This document shows, piece after piece, positions 1-6,900 of a DNA stretch of 8,828 bases. Source of the DNA: Clostridia bacterium (lineage in GTDB: Bacteria > Bacillota > Clostridia > Christensenellales > Aristaeellaceae). The DNA lies in contig JAEDKS010000101.1 of the NCBI GenBank assembly GCA_016295665.1, positions 1-8,828 on the forward strand, written 5' to 3'. Made by a program: the position numbers and the translations under genes. Each line of letters opens with the position of its first letter. The first letter of the stretch is position 1. The notes under the pieces are model-generated. The model did not search any database. It saw only the letters and a program-made list of their open reading frames with translations, and was not told the origin of the DNA.

Positions 1-50
1 GTGCCGATGTTTACATGGGGCTTTTTGCGCTCGTAACGCTCCTTCGCCAT
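1..50 (-). CDS. tuf: Elongation factor Tu, N-terminal fragment (cut by window edge)
   Basis: EF-Tu is the cytoplasmic GTPase that carries aminoacyl-tRNA to the ribosomal A site. Only the first 16 codons are present; they read MAKERYERKKPHVNIG, the diagnostic EF-Tu start just before the P-loop (GHVDHGKT), which lies outside the window. The ATG (50-48) is preceded by AGGAGG nine bases upstream, nearly the same leader as that of rpsG (TAGGAGGGAATT then ATG within four bases). The gene follows fusA by 75 bp with no convincing terminator between them, so it is most likely cotranscribed as the last gene of the str operon. The short fragment is enough for identification because both the motif and its position after fusA agree. 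Confidence 0.93.
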   Translation of the reverse strand, partial: MAKERYERKKPHVNIG

Positions 51-125
51 GGGAAATTCCCTCCTAAAAATCAGTCAGTATCGGTAGATGTCAGCTTCCG
101 GTCAGGGCGCGGAGAGGAAGGACGA

Positions 126-2240
126 TCAGTCCTTCTTCTGACGCTCGCCGATGACCTTGTCCGCCACGTTCTTCGGCACCTGCTCGTAGTGGTCGAACTG
201 CATGGTGAACATGCCACGGCCCTGGGTGCGGGAACGGAGGTCGGTGGTGTAGCCGAACATTTCGCTCAGCGGGACAAACGCGTGGATGATCTGGTCAACA
301 CCGCGCATCTCGGTGCCCTCGACGCGACCGCGGCGGCTGGACACGTTGCCCATGATGTCGCCCAGGTACTGGTCGGGCACGATGATCTCCACCTTCATGA
401 CAGGCTCCATCAGGCAGGGATCGGCCTTCAGCACGGCTTCCTTGAAAGCCATGGAGCCGGCGATCTCGTAGGCCTGCTCGGAGGAGTCAACGTCGTGGTA
501 GGAGCCGTCAACCACGGCAGCCTTGAAGCCCACGACCTCGAAGCCAGCCAGCGGGCCCGCCTTGGCAGCGCCCTGGATGCCCTTGTCCACGGGCGCGATG
601 AATTCCTTGGGAATCACGCCACCCACGGTGAGGTTCTCGAAGGTGTAGTTCTCGCCAGGCCCAATGGGATCAATCTCGATGGTGCAGTCGCCGTACTGGC
701 CGTGGCCACCGGTCTGACGCACGAACTTGCCCTGGGCGCGGGCGTGCTTGCGGATGGTCTCCTTGTAGGTAACCTGGGGCTTGCCCACGGTCGCCTCGAC
801 CTTGAACTCACGCAGCAGACGGTCGACGATGATCTCCAGATGGAGCTCGCCCATGCCGGCGATGATGGTCTGGCCCGTCTCCTTGTTGGTGTAGGTCTTG
901 AAGGTGGGGTCCTCCTCGGCGAGCTTCAGCAGCGCCATGGTCATCTTCTCCTGACCGGCGCGGGTCTTGGGCTCGATGGCGACCTCGATCACGGGATCGG
1001 GGAACACCATGGACTCCAGAATGACCTGGTTGTTCTCGTCGCAGAGGGTGTCGCCGGTGGTGGTCTCCTTCAGACCCACGGCGCCGGCGATCTCGCCGGT
1101 AAAGACCTCGGGGATCTCCTCGCGGTCGTTGGCGTTGAACAGCACGATGCGGCTCATACGCTCACGCTTCTGCTTGGTGGAGTTCATCACGTAGTTGCCC
1201 GCAGCCAGGTGACCGGAGTACACGCGGAAGAACGCCAGACGGCCCACGAAGGGGTCGGTCATGATCTTGAAGGCCAGAGCGGAGAAGGGCTCGCTGTCGG
1301 AAGGATGGCGGTCGATCTCCTTTTCCGGGTCATGGGCATCGAAGCCCTTGATGGCGGGGATGTCCGTGGGGGCCGGCATATAGTAGATGATGTTGTCCAG
1401 CAGGGGCTGCACGCCCTTGTTGCGATAGGAGGTACCGCAGCAGACGGGGTTCATCTTGCAGGCGATGGTCGCCTTGCGGATGGTGCGGCGGATTTCCTCC
1501 ACCGTCAGCTCCTCGCCCTCCAGGTACTTCTCCCTCAGCTCGTCGTCCTGCTCGGCGACCTTCTCGATCAGCTCGTCGTGCCACTGCTGGGCCTCGTCGA
1601 GCATATCGGCGGGGATGTCCTCATCGCGGACGTCCTTGCCCAGGTCATCGTAGTAGACCTCGGCGCGCATGGTGATCAGGTCGATGATGCCGCGGAAATC
1701 GGACTCCTTGCCGATGGGCAGCTGAATCGGCACCGCATTGGCATGCAGGCGATCACGCATCATCTCCACCACGCGGTAGAAGTTGGCGCCCATGATGTCC
1801 ATCTTGTTGACGTAGGCCATGCGGGGCACCTGATAGGTCTCGGCCTGCTTCCACACGGTCTCGGACTGGGGCTCAACGCCACCCTTGGCGCAGAACACGC
1901 TGACAGCGCCGTCCAGCACGCGCAGGGAGCGCTCCACCTCCACGGTGAAGTCCACGTGGCCGGGGGTGTCGATGATGTTGATGCGGTAGGTGCGGTTCTT
2001 GTTGTCGGGATCCAGGGGGTCATGCCAGAGGCAGGTGGTGGCGGCGGAGGTGATGGTGATGCCGCGCTCCTGCTCCTGCGCCATCCAGTCCATGGTGGCG
2101 GTACCCTCATGGGTCTCACCGATCTTGTGCGTCTTGCCCGTGTAGAACAGGATGCGCTCGGTGGTGGTGGTCTTACCGGCGTCGATGTGAGCCATGATGC
2201 CGATATTGCGGATCATATCAAGGGGATGACTACGAGGCAT
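126..2240 (-). CDS. fusA: Elongation factor G
   Basis: EF-G is the translocation GTPase, which also acts with RRF in ribosome recycling. The 704-aa product is full length for the family. Visible GTPase motifs are G1 AHIDAGKT (17-24), G2 RGITI (59-63), G3 DTPGH (91-95) and G4 NKMD (145-148). Domain II starts near FKIMTDPFVGRL (324-335). Domain IV is marked by the HGQYGD and DGSYHDVDSSE blocks (513-518, 578-588), and domain V by LGDIMGNVSSRRG near residues 626-638. The start (2240) gives the usual MPR..PL..IRNIGIMAHID N-terminus with AAAGGAG upstream; an out-of-frame ATG lies closer to that site (2248). Two small oddities are about ten extra residues between G2 and G3 (about 73-85), comparable in place to an insert in E. 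coli EF-G, and GTS where the G5 loop usually reads GSA (269-271). It lies 63 bp after rpsG. Confidence 0.98.
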   Translation of the reverse strand: MPRSHPLDMIRNIGIMAHIDAGKTTTTERILFYTGKTHKIGETHEGTATMDWMAQEQERGITITSAATTCLWHDPLDPDNKNRTYRINIIDTPGHVDFTVEVERSLRVLDGAVSVFCAKGGVEPQSETVWKQAETYQVPRMAYVNKMDIMGANFYRVVEMMRDRLHANAVPIQLPIGKESDFRGIIDLITMRAEVYYDDLGKDVRDEDIPADMLDEAQQWHDELIEKVAEQDDELREKYLEGEELTVEEIRRTIRKATIACKMNPVCCGTSYRNKGVQPLLDNIIYYMPAPTDIPAIKGFDAHDPEKEIDRHPSDSEPFSALAFKIMTDPFVGRLAFFRVYSGHLAAGNYVMNSTKQKRERMSRIVLFNANDREEIPEVFTGEIAGAVGLKETTTGDTLCDENNQVILESMVFPDPVIEVAIEPKTRAGQEKMTMALLKLAEEDPTFKTYTNKETGQTIIAGMGELHLEIIVDRLLREFKVEATVGKPQVTYKETIRKHARAQGKFVRQTGGHGQYGDCTIEIDPIGPGENYTFENLTVGGVIPKEFIAPVDKGIQGAAKAGPLAGFEVVGFKAAVVDGSYHDVDSSEQAYEIAGSMAFKEAVLKADPCLMEPVMKVEIIVPDQYLGDIMGNVSSRRGRVEGTEMRGVDQIIHAFVPLSEMFGYTTDLRSRTQGRGMFTMQFDHYEQVPKNVADKVIGERQKKD

Positions 2241-2303
2241 ATTGCCATTCGCTCCTTTCGGTCAATGCAATCTGGTCTGCTTCTTGGGTAGAGGCCGGCC
2301 GGA

Positions 2304-2774
2304 TTACCAGCGATAGTGCGCGAAGGCCTTGTTCGCCTCGGCCATGCGGTGCATCTCTTCCTTGCGCTTCACGGCGGCACCGGTGTTGTTGGAGGCATCG
2401 ATCAGCTCGGCGCACAGACGCTCAGCCATGGTCTTTTCGCCGCGCTTGCGGGAGAAGTCCACGATCCAGCGCAGGGCCAGGGTCTGACGGCGCTCGGGGC
2501 GGATCTCGATAGGCACCTGATAGGTGGCGCCGCCCACACGACGGGCCTTGACCTCCAGGGACGGAGCCACGTTCGCCAGGGCAGCCTGGAAAACCTCGCT
2601 GGGCTCCTTGCCGGTCTTTTCCTTGATCATATCGAAGGCTTCATAGCAGACGTTCTGCGCAACACCGCGCTTGCCGTCCAGCATGATCTGATTGATGAGC
2701 TTGGTCACCACCGTGGTCCCGTGTACGGGATCCGGCAGCACCTCACGCTTGGGTACAAAACCGCGACGGGGCAT
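2304..2774 (-). CDS. rpsG: Small-subunit ribosomal protein S7 (uS7)
   Basis: S7 nucleates assembly of the 30S head by binding the 3' major domain of 16S rRNA, and it lines the E site. The 156-aa product is the normal bacterial length. It carries the family signatures PRRG at the N-terminus, KLINQIMLDGKRGVAQ (25-40), ARRVGGATYQVPIE and RPERRQTLALRW in the centre, and the C-terminal SNNTGAAVKR..MHRMAEANKAFAHYRW block. The ATG (2774-2772) has AGGAGG about eight bases upstream. It belongs to the str operon, but 267 bp separate it from rpsL, which is long for this junction. In E. coli, S7 represses its operon by binding the rpsL-rpsG spacer, so this spacer is the natural place to look for autoregulation here; that extension to this organism is inference. 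Confidence 0.98.
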   Translation of the reverse strand: MPRRGFVPKREVLPDPVHGTTVVTKLINQIMLDGKRGVAQNVCYEAFDMIKEKTGKEPSEVFQAALANVAPSLEVKARRVGGATYQVPIEIRPERRQTLALRWIVDFSRKRGEKTMAERLCAELIDASNNTGAAVKRKEEMHRMAEANKAFAHYRW

Positions 2775-3041
2775 GGTAATTCCCTCCTACATTGTTCGTG
2801 TTTCAAGTGCGGGACGCGAGCGACCTGCATGGGCGGGCTCGTCCTCTCCCTCACGGTGCGTGTCAGCATCACGCGCCTCCGGCCCCGGTTCGGGCCGGAC
2901 AATGGAGCGGCGCCGGGCTTCGTCCCCTCCGGTTCCAGGGAGGAAACGCTTTGGCAGCGGCGCTGCCCTTGTTCACTGCTTCGGGCGGCGGCGGAGAATC
3001 CGCGCGTCGGATCGCTCCTGTTCCCTTCGGCTCTTCCCGGC
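2775..3041 (-). other. Long structured spacer between rpsL and rpsG
   Basis: This 267-bp, very GC-rich stretch holds no recognised gene. Four simple hairpins can be drawn: 2998-3012 (ATCCG/CGGAT), 2953-2967 (GGCAGC/GCTGCC, 3-nt loop), 2878-2899 (TCCGGCCC/GGGCCGGA, 8-bp perfect stem, 6-nt loop) and 2858-2874 (GCGTG/CACGC). None is followed by a U-run, so they do not look like terminators. A GGAGG (2880-2876 on the transcript strand) lies six bases before an ATG (2869) that opens a 54-codon frame ending at 2705, inside rpsG in another frame. The S7-binding site of E. coli lies in the equivalent spacer, but I cannot demonstrate the 16S-like fold here. Confidence 0.5.
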
Positions 3042-3416
3042 TTACTTCTTGGGCCGCTTGGCGCCGTACAGGGAGCGGGCCTGCATCCGCTTGGCGACGC
3101 CGGCGGTATCCAGCGCACCACGGATGATGTGGTAGCGGACGCCAGGCAGGTCGCGCACACGACCGCCGCGGATCAGCACAACGCTATGCTCCTGCAGGTT
3201 GTGACCGATACCGGGGATGTAGCAGGTACCTTCAATGGAGTTGGTCAGACGGATACGGGCGATCTTGCGAAGCGCAGAGTTGGGCTTCTTGGGCGTCGTG
3301 GTCTTGACGCTCAGGCAAACGCCGCGCTTCTGCGGGCAGCCCTGCAGAATGGGAGCGGTGGACTTGTTCGCCACCTTCTCGCGGCCCTTCCGAATGAGCT
3401 GATTGATCGTGGGCAT
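3042..3416 (-). CDS. rpsL: Small-subunit ribosomal protein S12 (uS12)
   Basis: S12 sits at the 30S decoding centre and contributes to tRNA selection fidelity. The 124-aa product is normal in length and carries the family core: MPTINQLIRKGR at the start, TTTPKKPNSALRK (39-51), GHNLQEHSVVLIRGGRV (71-87) and DLPGVRYH from residue 89, ending in RSLYGAKRPKK. Lys43, a classic streptomycin-resistance site, is the sensitive form. Position 88, normally Lys, is Arg (CGC codon, 3155-3153); Asp89, the residue methylthiolated in many bacteria, is present. Cys27 and Cys34 match the pattern in E. coli. The ATG (3416-3414) follows GGAGG by seven bases. It is the second gene of the operon, 77 bp after the L7Ae-like gene. 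Confidence 0.98.
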   Translation of the reverse strand: MPTINQLIRKGREKVANKSTAPILQGCPQKRGVCLSVKTTTPKKPNSALRKIARIRLTNSIEGTCYIPGIGHNLQEHSVVLIRGGRVRDLPGVRYHIIRGALDTAGVAKRMQARSLYGAKRPKK

Positions 3417-3442
3417 GGAAGCACCTCCAAATTATCTTCCAC

Positions 3443-3465
3443 AAAATTTCCGCAACCCTCGGAAA
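3443..3465 (-). promoter_or_regulatory. Possible attenuator hairpin ahead of rpsL
   Basis: In the transcript a TTTCCG/CGGAAA stem (3465-3460 with 3452-3447, 7-nt loop) is followed directly by four U residues (3446-3443) and lies about 25 bases before the rpsL start. The shape is that of a weak intrinsic terminator. With only two G-C pairs clustered at the loop end and a short U-run, it could at most reduce read-through from the L7Ae-like gene into rpsL. It may equally have no function. Confidence 0.25.
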
Positions 3466-3493
3466 CTTGCAGGCAGGAAAGTAGGGTGAAGGC

Positions 3494-3736
3494 TTACCGG
3501 CAGACCGCCGCCGCCGCAGTGGGTACCTGCACGGCGCACGCCTCTCCCAGCTCCTTCATGGACGCGACCCGGATCACCTGCACCCCCGCGGCCTCTGCGG
3601 CCTGGGTGATGCGCTGATACAGGAACGTGTCCGCGTCGTTGGCGACATAGACCCGAAGGAGCGTGCCCGCCTTCAGGCCGCGCAGCACCTGCTTGGTGCC
3701 CACCACCCGATTGGGGCTTGACTTGAGCATTTCCAT
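3494..3736 (-). CDS. rplGB: L7Ae/YbxF-like kink-turn RNA-binding ribosomal protein
   Basis: Members of the L7Ae/L30e/S12e family bind kink-turn RNA; the B. subtilis relative YbxF is a small ribosome-associated protein encoded just before rpsL. The 80-aa product matches that family in length and order of blocks: GTKQVLRGLKAG (13-24, the GTKQ turn contacts RNA), VYVANDADTFL (29-39), a helix ending EAAGVQVI, then SMKELGEACAVQV..AAAAV (59-78) corresponding to the family's LG.ACG..V.AAAVAI strand. The last loop reads VPT rather than the more usual VGA. I chose the ATG at 3736, which follows AAAGGAG by 11 bases. An upstream in-frame ATG at 3793 would add 19 residues with no family similarity and lies inside the leader hairpin. 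It is the first gene of the str operon, with a strong promoter immediately upstream. Confidence 0.92.
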   Translation of the reverse strand: MEMLKSSPNRVVGTKQVLRGLKAGTLLRVYVANDADTFLYQRITQAAEAAGVQVIRVASMKELGEACAVQVPTAAAAVCR

Positions 3737-3762
3737 CTTCCCGTCGGCTCCTTTCTGTCCCG

Positions 3763-3796
3763 GCGGTGCGCAGCCCAAATGGGCGCAGTTCACCGC
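3763..3796 (-). promoter_or_regulatory. Leader hairpin of the str operon
   Basis: In the roughly 70-nt leader between the predicted transcription start and the L7Ae-like gene, GCGGTG (3796-3791) can pair with CACCGC (3768-3763). Inside, GCCC and GGGC close an AUUU loop. The structure ends about 15 bases before the Shine-Dalgarno site. It could stabilise the leader or serve in feedback control, but I could not fit the tandem G-A pairs of a kink-turn into it, so control by the encoded L7Ae-like protein is not supported. Confidence 0.4.
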
Positions 3797-3807
3797 GCAT
3801 GTCTCAA

Positions 3808-3862
3808 CTGCATTATCATAACAGAGATTTTTCCTGTTGTCAACGGGCTTTGCGTGATTTTT
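3808..3862 (-). promoter_or_regulatory. Strong sigma-A-type promoter of the str operon
   Basis: Reading the minus strand, TTGACA (3843-3838) is separated by exactly 17 bases from TATGAT (3820-3815), a near-perfect vegetative promoter. Transcription should start near 3809-3808, giving a leader of about 70 nt. An AAAAAT tract (3862-3857) falls at about -50 to -55, and a run of seven A lies at 3885-3879, together resembling an UP element. Such strength suits ribosomal genes. It means the operon has its own promoter instead of relying on read-through from rpoBC. Confidence 0.88.
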
Positions 3863-3930
3863 CCCGAATTTGCGCGCGTTTTTTTCTGGACGGATTTCCA
3901 GCGCCCCCGATGGGCCCCGACCCGCGCCGT

Positions 3931-3970
3931 AAAAGCGATTCTGCCCGCCGGCAGGAGGCCGGCGGGCAGA
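3931..3970 (-). terminator. Probable terminator after the LRR protein gene
   Basis: A 13-bp perfect inverted repeat (TCTGCCCGCCGGC, 3940-3952, with its complement at 3958-3970, 5-nt loop) begins 20 bases after the LRR gene stop codon. The T-tract is not adjacent: on the transcript the stem is followed by ATCGC and only then TTTT (3934-3931). It sits between the secreted-protein unit and the str promoter, exactly where insulation is expected. The very stable stem makes it the best candidate despite the displaced, short U-run. Confidence 0.6.
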
Positions 3971-3990
3971 GGTTGCGCAGGGAAATGCCG

Positions 3991-6900
3991 TTATGGTTCC
4001 ACGATGAAATGAATCAGCATGCTGCCGTAGTAATCCAGGTCGAGGCCCTCCGCCGTCACCACCGCGTACAGCAGGGTGCCGTAGTAGTTCATGACCGCCG
4101 CCTCAGCGGGGCCGTCCGCCGTGTCGGCGGTGCCCATGCTCCAGGTGATGCCCGGCATGGGCGTCCCTGCAAACACGAAATCCACGGTGCCGTCCTCGTG
4201 GAACACGAGGGAGTACTCCATGCCGCCCAGCATCTCAGGGGTCATGGTATAGCCGCTGGAATCCATGGTAGCAAGCACATACTTCGTCTCCGTGGCGACG
4301 CCGCCGGCAGGCACTCCGGACACATCAGGCGCGTCGGGCATCGTCGGCGCCCCGGGCTCATCGCCCGCAGCCTCGCGGGAGAAGATGATGCCGGCACCGT
4401 CCTCGGACAGGTACAGGTTGCCGTCCCCGTTCAGCGTGCCCACCATGGTGTCAATCAGCGCAACGCCGTCGGACACCATCCAGGCCGCCGTATCGTTTTC
4501 CTCGCCGTCAAACAGCTCTGCGGTGCCGTCCTCGTTCAACGTCAGCACCATGGTCATGCCGAAGTCCGACAGCGCATACACGTCGCCGCCCATCTCCATG
4601 GAGATGCCGTACCAGGTGCCCAGGAAGGGAGCCCCTGCTTCGCCTACGGGCGCGGCGTCAGGCGTCTCGGGCACCACAGGCGCATCGCCCGCAGCCTCGC
4701 GGGAGAAGATGATGCCGGCACCGTCCTCGGACAGGTACAGGTTGCCGTCCCCGTTCAGCGTGCCCACCATGGTGTCAATCAGCGCAACGCCGTCGGACAC
4801 CATCCAGGCCGCCGTATCGTTTTCCTCGCCGTCAAACAGCTCTGCGGTGCCGTCCTCGTTCAACGTCAGCACCATGGTCATGCCGAAGTCCGACAGCGCA
4901 TACACGTCGCCGCCCATCTCCATGGAGATGCCGTACCAGGTGCCCAGGAAGGGGGCACCCGCTTCGCCCACAGGCGCGGCAACGATGGGCTCCGGCTCAG
5001 GCTCGGGCGCTTCCATGGGCTCACTGCGAACCGCCTCCAGCAGCGCGTCCACATCGGGCAGGAGCGCCGGGTCGGTGATGCACTGCGCCTGCGGGAAGGC
5101 CTCGCTGCCATCCGTGTTCAGCAGGCTGTACTCGTTCATCGAGACGGCATTGCCCAGGTACACTGTCTGCAGGCTGGTGCAGCCGTCAAAGACACACCGG
5201 TCCAGCTGGTGCACGCCGTTCACAAACACGACCTCGCGCAGGCTCGTGCAGCCGGAGAACACGCCCTCGGAAAGCGTTTCAAGGGGTGCGTAGCAGACGA
5301 CCGTCTCCAGCGTCTCGCAGCCCTGGAACGCATACAGGGGCAGCTCGGTGTAGGTCTCGGGGATGACCAGGGAGCGCACGGGCAGCTCCACTTCGTAGTT
5401 ATCGCCCGCAGCGGCGCGGTTCATCATGCCGCCGCCCACCATGGTCAGCTGCACGCCGTCAATCTCCCGGGGCAGCACCAGGTTCAGCTCCCAGCCCATG
5501 TAGCTGTCCAGCCGTGCGTAGTCCTCGTCATACCAGAAGTCATCACCGGGCAGGGGCTCGTAGGGCATCACCTGCAGCTGACGCCGGCTCTCTCCCAGGC
5601 GTGCAACGGACTCATACCAGGCATAGCCCGCCAGCGCGCTGAGCTGCTGCACCTGTTCCTCGGTGGCGTCCGGCGCGGCATAGAGCTCCTCCACCCCGGC
5701 AAGCACAGCGCCCATGTCCGCGGGCAGCACCGCCGGGTCACAGAGCACGATGACCTTCTTCAGGCCCGTGCAGCCCTCCAGCACGCCGCTGCCAACGGTG
5801 GTCAGGGACGCGGGCAGGGTCAGCTCGGTCAGGTTGACGCAGTTGCGGAAGGCGCCGTCGCCCAGGGTGGTGATGGAGCCGAACAGCTCCACACAGGCCA
5901 GGCTGCTGTCGGCAAAGGCCTCCGCACCGATGGTGGTGAACCAGCCGCAATGATGCGGATAGAAGGAACGGATGGACTGGTTGCCCTTGAACAGGCCGTC
6001 GCCCAGGGCGGTCACATCGATATCATCGTAGGCCGTCCAGATCGTCAGATCGGGCTGGGATCCGTTGTAGGCCTTCCACACGCCATCCTCAATGGTGGTG
6101 ATTTCAAGCGTGTTGGTCGGGTATTCCGCGACCGTGCTGGGAGGATTGTTGATCCATACCGTGCAGTCCGGGCACTGCTCCGCGAGCAGGGCGGCATAGG
6201 CGTCCCGGTTCTCAAAGCTGCAGTCCCAGGGCAGATCCACATCCTCAAGATAGGTATCGACGAACGCGTCCGGCGCGATGTCGATGGGGCTGTAGAGGTC
6301 GAAGGCCATATAGGACAGCGAGCTTCCAGCAAAGGCGCGGGCGCCGATGTGCTCCACGCTGCCGCCCAGATACAGCTCCTGACACCAGGCATTCTCAAAG
6401 GCACCATCGCCGATGGTGCGCAGCGTGCCAGGCAGCTCCAGCATGGAGGTCCGGACGTACCAGAAGGCCCGGCTGCCGATCTCCTCCAGCCCTTCGCTCC
6501 ACCGGATGTCGAAGAGATTCGCGTTGCCAAACGCTTCCTCCCCGATGACCCGCAGCGTGGACGGGAAGGCGGCCCAGGCCAGATTGCAGGCCTGACGGAA
6601 GGCTGCAGTCTCAATGCGCTCCATTCCCTCCGGGAACACGATGCCGTAGACGCTGTAGTCGTTGCGGAAGGCCTCCGCGCCGATGGCCTTCACCGCCACG
6701 CCGCCGATGGTCGCGGGAATCTCCACAAAGGCGTGGTACTCCCGGTAGGCGGTGATGGTGCCGGTGACAGCATCGAAATCAAACCAGCCCTCGGTGTCGG
6801 TAATCCGGGCATCGACGGCATTCTTGCCGCTGGGCTGCAGGCGATTCGCCGCTGCGTTGACATCCGCCAGCGCGTCGGCATAGGCGCTCAGCTGATCGTC

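Noticed and set aside
15..2291. A 758-codon open frame on the plus strand opposite fusA
   Set aside because: The minus strand encodes a complete EF-G; the plus frame is a GC-driven antisense shadow rich in His, Leu, Gly and Ala.
2705..3160. 151-codon minus-strand frame across the end of rpsL and the spacer as a full gene
   Set aside because: Most of it overlaps rpsL in another frame and its first Met lacks a Shine-Dalgarno site; only the shorter ATG at 2869 has one, and that is reported separately as a possibility.
3430..3460. Internal promoter before rpsL (GATAAT box)
   Set aside because: The only -35-like hexamer (TTGCGG) is 13 bases away, too close; no pair with 16-18 spacing was found.
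3737..3793. Longer start of the L7Ae-like protein at 3793
   Set aside because: The extra 19 residues match nothing in the family and overlap the leader hairpin, while the ATG at 3736 has a clear Shine-Dalgarno site and gives the family's usual length.
3763..3811. Kink-turn autoregulatory site or alternative-pairing switch in the str leader
   Set aside because: No tandem G-A pairs could be placed, and one arm of the alternative GCAGTT/AACTGC pairing is largely upstream of the predicted transcription start.
4265..5293. A 342-codon plus-strand frame that itself contains a perfect internal repeat
   Set aside because: The repeat is only the antisense image of the duplicated lipocalin-like domains; the frame is Ser/Pro-rich with no domain.
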